Origin: Sphagnum compactum | Lineage: Eukaryota; Bryophyta; Sphagnopsida; Sphagnales | Assembly (NCBI GenBank): GCA_965153455.1 | Contig: OZ234504.1 | Span: 8,556,001-8,620,000, forward strand | DNA length: 64,000 nucleotides | Reading direction: 5' to 3' | Part shown: piece by piece, positions 62,726 to 64,000 of the stretch | How the letters are laid out: each line of letters starts with the position of its first letter | Numbering within the stretch: position 1 is the first letter of the stretch | The notes under the pieces: model-generated | The model's database searches: none | Seen by the model: the letters and a program-made list of their open reading frames with translations, nothing else | What the model was told of the DNA's origin: nothing | Translations under genes and position numbers: made by a program

Positions 62726-64000
62726 AAAACAGATAATATCTCTCTTGTGTCAGTCTACATTCCAACTGACTTCAGTCTATTATGCCCTTGATAAGGATCT
62801 GATTTAGTCTTTCCAGTGATTTTTGAAGTCCTAGTGTTACTAGTGTTTTTTGATGTTTCTAAGATTTTGGGCTATTTTTGCAGATTTCTCCTGAAGCAAA
62901 ACACGTCTTAGGTGAACCCAAATTTCCCTCGATTTCAGCAGCATAAACCAGAGACAGAATTATTATTAGTTCACATCTTCTTGACTCATTGTCATCATCA
63001 TGGATTGTTGCTCTTCTTGTAATTTCCTTCAAAATTTGCAGAGAGAGTTTGGCTGAGAGACTTCAAATTTCTGTTTTGCTGCAACAGATATCATCATGGA
63101 GCAGTATATCAAGATCATGAACGAGGATGATGACAAAGACACAGTCTCACAAGTGTGCTCAAGCATTGTAGAAGTCATTAAGTCTGTGACTTATGACTCT
63201 GTTGAGAAATGTAAAAAAGAGCTCATCACTTCTTCTCCTCTCTGCTTTATGTTTCTCCAATACTCAGAAAAGACCCAGTACCATCATCAGACTTGGGTTC
63301 AACAAGAAAATCTCAAGAATCTTCATCACATGTCTGTCTGTGTGTTGCAGTCATGGTCTTGTTGTGTCTGTTAGCCAAATGGGTGATGCTTGTCATATGA
63401 TGCTGACTTCTTTTTGCTCAAGGTTTAGGGTTTTTTTTCACTTGTTTTCTTTGGGTTTTTTTTTTGGGCATTTTTTGTGTCTGGGTATTCTCTCTTTGAA
63501 TGAAGGCACATTTTGCGGGGACTGATTTAAGTTCCTGCAATGAACGGTATATAGATATTCCCAAAATAACATTTCTAAAGTTGCTCCCAGTTTGACATCT
63601 CACTGGTTTTTATATTCAATTTTTGCTGAGAAATGTTTTGAGATTTTAGTGTGGAATTTTTTCCAATTGTGTGCAGTTATTGGGCCCTTGTGTGAGGCAA
63701 CACTATCACTGTTGCGTCAAGAAGCAGTGTGCCAACAGACTGGGGATACGGATAGTGATGGTGATGATGATGATATTGAGCACGATGAACTCCTTATTGA
63801 TGCTGTGACAGATGTTCTACCTGCCCTTGGCTCCTGCATGGGAGCTTCATTCGAGCCTCTCTTTCGTCAATTCTATGAACCACTCATGAAGTTTGCGGTA
63901 ACTTACTTTGACAAAATCACTGTTGACCAAATCTATCTCTACATATATCACTTGTTGGAATTTTTCTTAACCTAAATTGAGCCTGATAGGAGAATGATAG
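57123..64000 (+). CDS. IPO4: Importin-4-type karyopherin beta (HEAT-repeat nuclear import receptor), C-terminus beyond window
   Basis: Ran-dependent nuclear import receptor; animal importin-4 carries histones and ribosomal proteins. Sixteen exons in the window: 57,123-57,394; 57,562-57,694; 58,574-58,710; 58,950-58,995; 59,274-59,486; 59,670-60,044; 60,394-60,525; 60,678-60,812; 61,034-61,249; 61,487-61,576; 61,798-62,054; 62,266-62,354; 62,642-62,682; 62,884-62,911; 63,088-63,210; 63,677-63,897. That is 2,508 nt, 836 codons, all in phase; roughly 200 or more residues should follow beyond 64,000. N-terminal importin-beta domain (EARKQAEEQIRLLSKDP, VRQLAGVLLRKKI). HEAT repeats throughout (VAILAFEIFDELVESPAPLL, VRGAASFALGQFAEHLQPEI, TKDEDLPARARATELVG, FSELREYSHGFFSNVAEIL). 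Two acidic loops (about 607-635 and 785-797), typical of cargo/Ran-binding insertions. Orthologous by memory to Arabidopsis AT4G27640. Exon 14 is only 28 nt. Intron 11 has a U12-type donor. Confidence 0.95.
58136..58373. repeat. Intronic minisatellite in importin-4 intron 2
   Basis: Five consecutive units of 36-55 bp, each of the form AGCTGAAGAAGAG..., CCCATTGCAGAAAAAA, TGCTAATCCAGTT. A short reading frame through it is a by-product of the repeat, not an exon. Confidence 0.8.
60217..60252. repeat. Short interstitial telomere-like tract in importin-4 intron 6
   Basis: GGTTTAGGGTTTAGGGGTTT followed by AGGGGTTTAGGGTTTG: four to five TTTAGGG-type units, two of them with an extra G. Confidence 0.9.
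62055..62265 (+). other. Candidate U12-type intron 11 of importin-4
   Basis: Donor GTATCCTTTT matches the U12 consensus GTATCCTTT perfectly. The core CTTAA lies with its branch A about 12 nt before the acceptor AG. The splice joins SFMP to YFEETLKVLKKH in frame. Reading through instead yields a diverging tail and a stop. Confidence 0.8.
62692..62722. repeat. (CT)15 microsatellite next to importin-4 exon 13 donor
   Basis: Perfect CT run starting ten bases into intron 13. Confidence 0.92.

Overview
The window is nuclear DNA from a green plant of the streptophyte line. Evidence: multi-exon genes with GT-AG introns, plant-type telomere motifs (TTTAGGG/AAACCCT) and plant-lineage genes (a glucan synthase-like callose synthase, an ARABIDILLO F-box/ARM protein, plant-type AP-1 gamma). 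I cannot name the species. Protein divergence, short to medium introns and abundant microsatellites would fit an early-diverging land plant or a charophyte alga, but this is a low-confidence impression.

Layout: (1) 1-11,893, minus strand: 5' half of a callose synthase gene (27 exons resolved, running off the left edge). (2) 11,894-15,679: divergent upstream region packed with four kinds of tandem repeat. (3) 15,680-24,364, plus: complete AP-1 complex gamma subunit, 18 exons, 886 codons, with a decayed tandem duplicate of exon 8. (4) 24,365-38,760: about 14 kb of AT-rich gene-free DNA holding a 52-bp minisatellite, a degenerate telomere-like array and two decayed PIF/Harbinger-type transposases in opposite orientation. 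(5) 38,793-46,172, plus: complete ARABIDILLO gene, 12 exons, 953 codons, with a uORF whose stop overlaps the main start. (6) 46,173-49,246: gene-free gap between convergent genes. (7) 49,247-56,629, minus: complete ORC3 (origin recognition complex subunit 3), 16 exons, 1,105 codons, enlarged by an SP/K-rich exon. (8) 57,123 to the right edge, plus: importin-4-type karyopherin beta, 16 exons (836 codons) in the window, sharing a 493-bp head-to-head promoter with ORC3.

The five genes are conserved single-function cellular genes (cell wall/cell plate, vesicle coat, root development/F-box, DNA replication, nuclear import). They do not form a pathway; the ORC3/importin-4 pair is the only one with a clear shared control region. 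All exon models were built by hand from splice dinucleotides, reading phase and remembered family conservation. For the four genes modelled to both ends or to the edge, the exon phases close without a break.

The most interesting observations are: U12-type (minor spliceosome) intron signatures in four of the five genes; the SP-motif-rich insertion in ORC3; the stop-bearing duplicate of AP-1 gamma exon 8; and the telo-box-bearing bidirectional promoter. I found no novel multi-gene system, CRISPR array or tRNA/rRNA gene.
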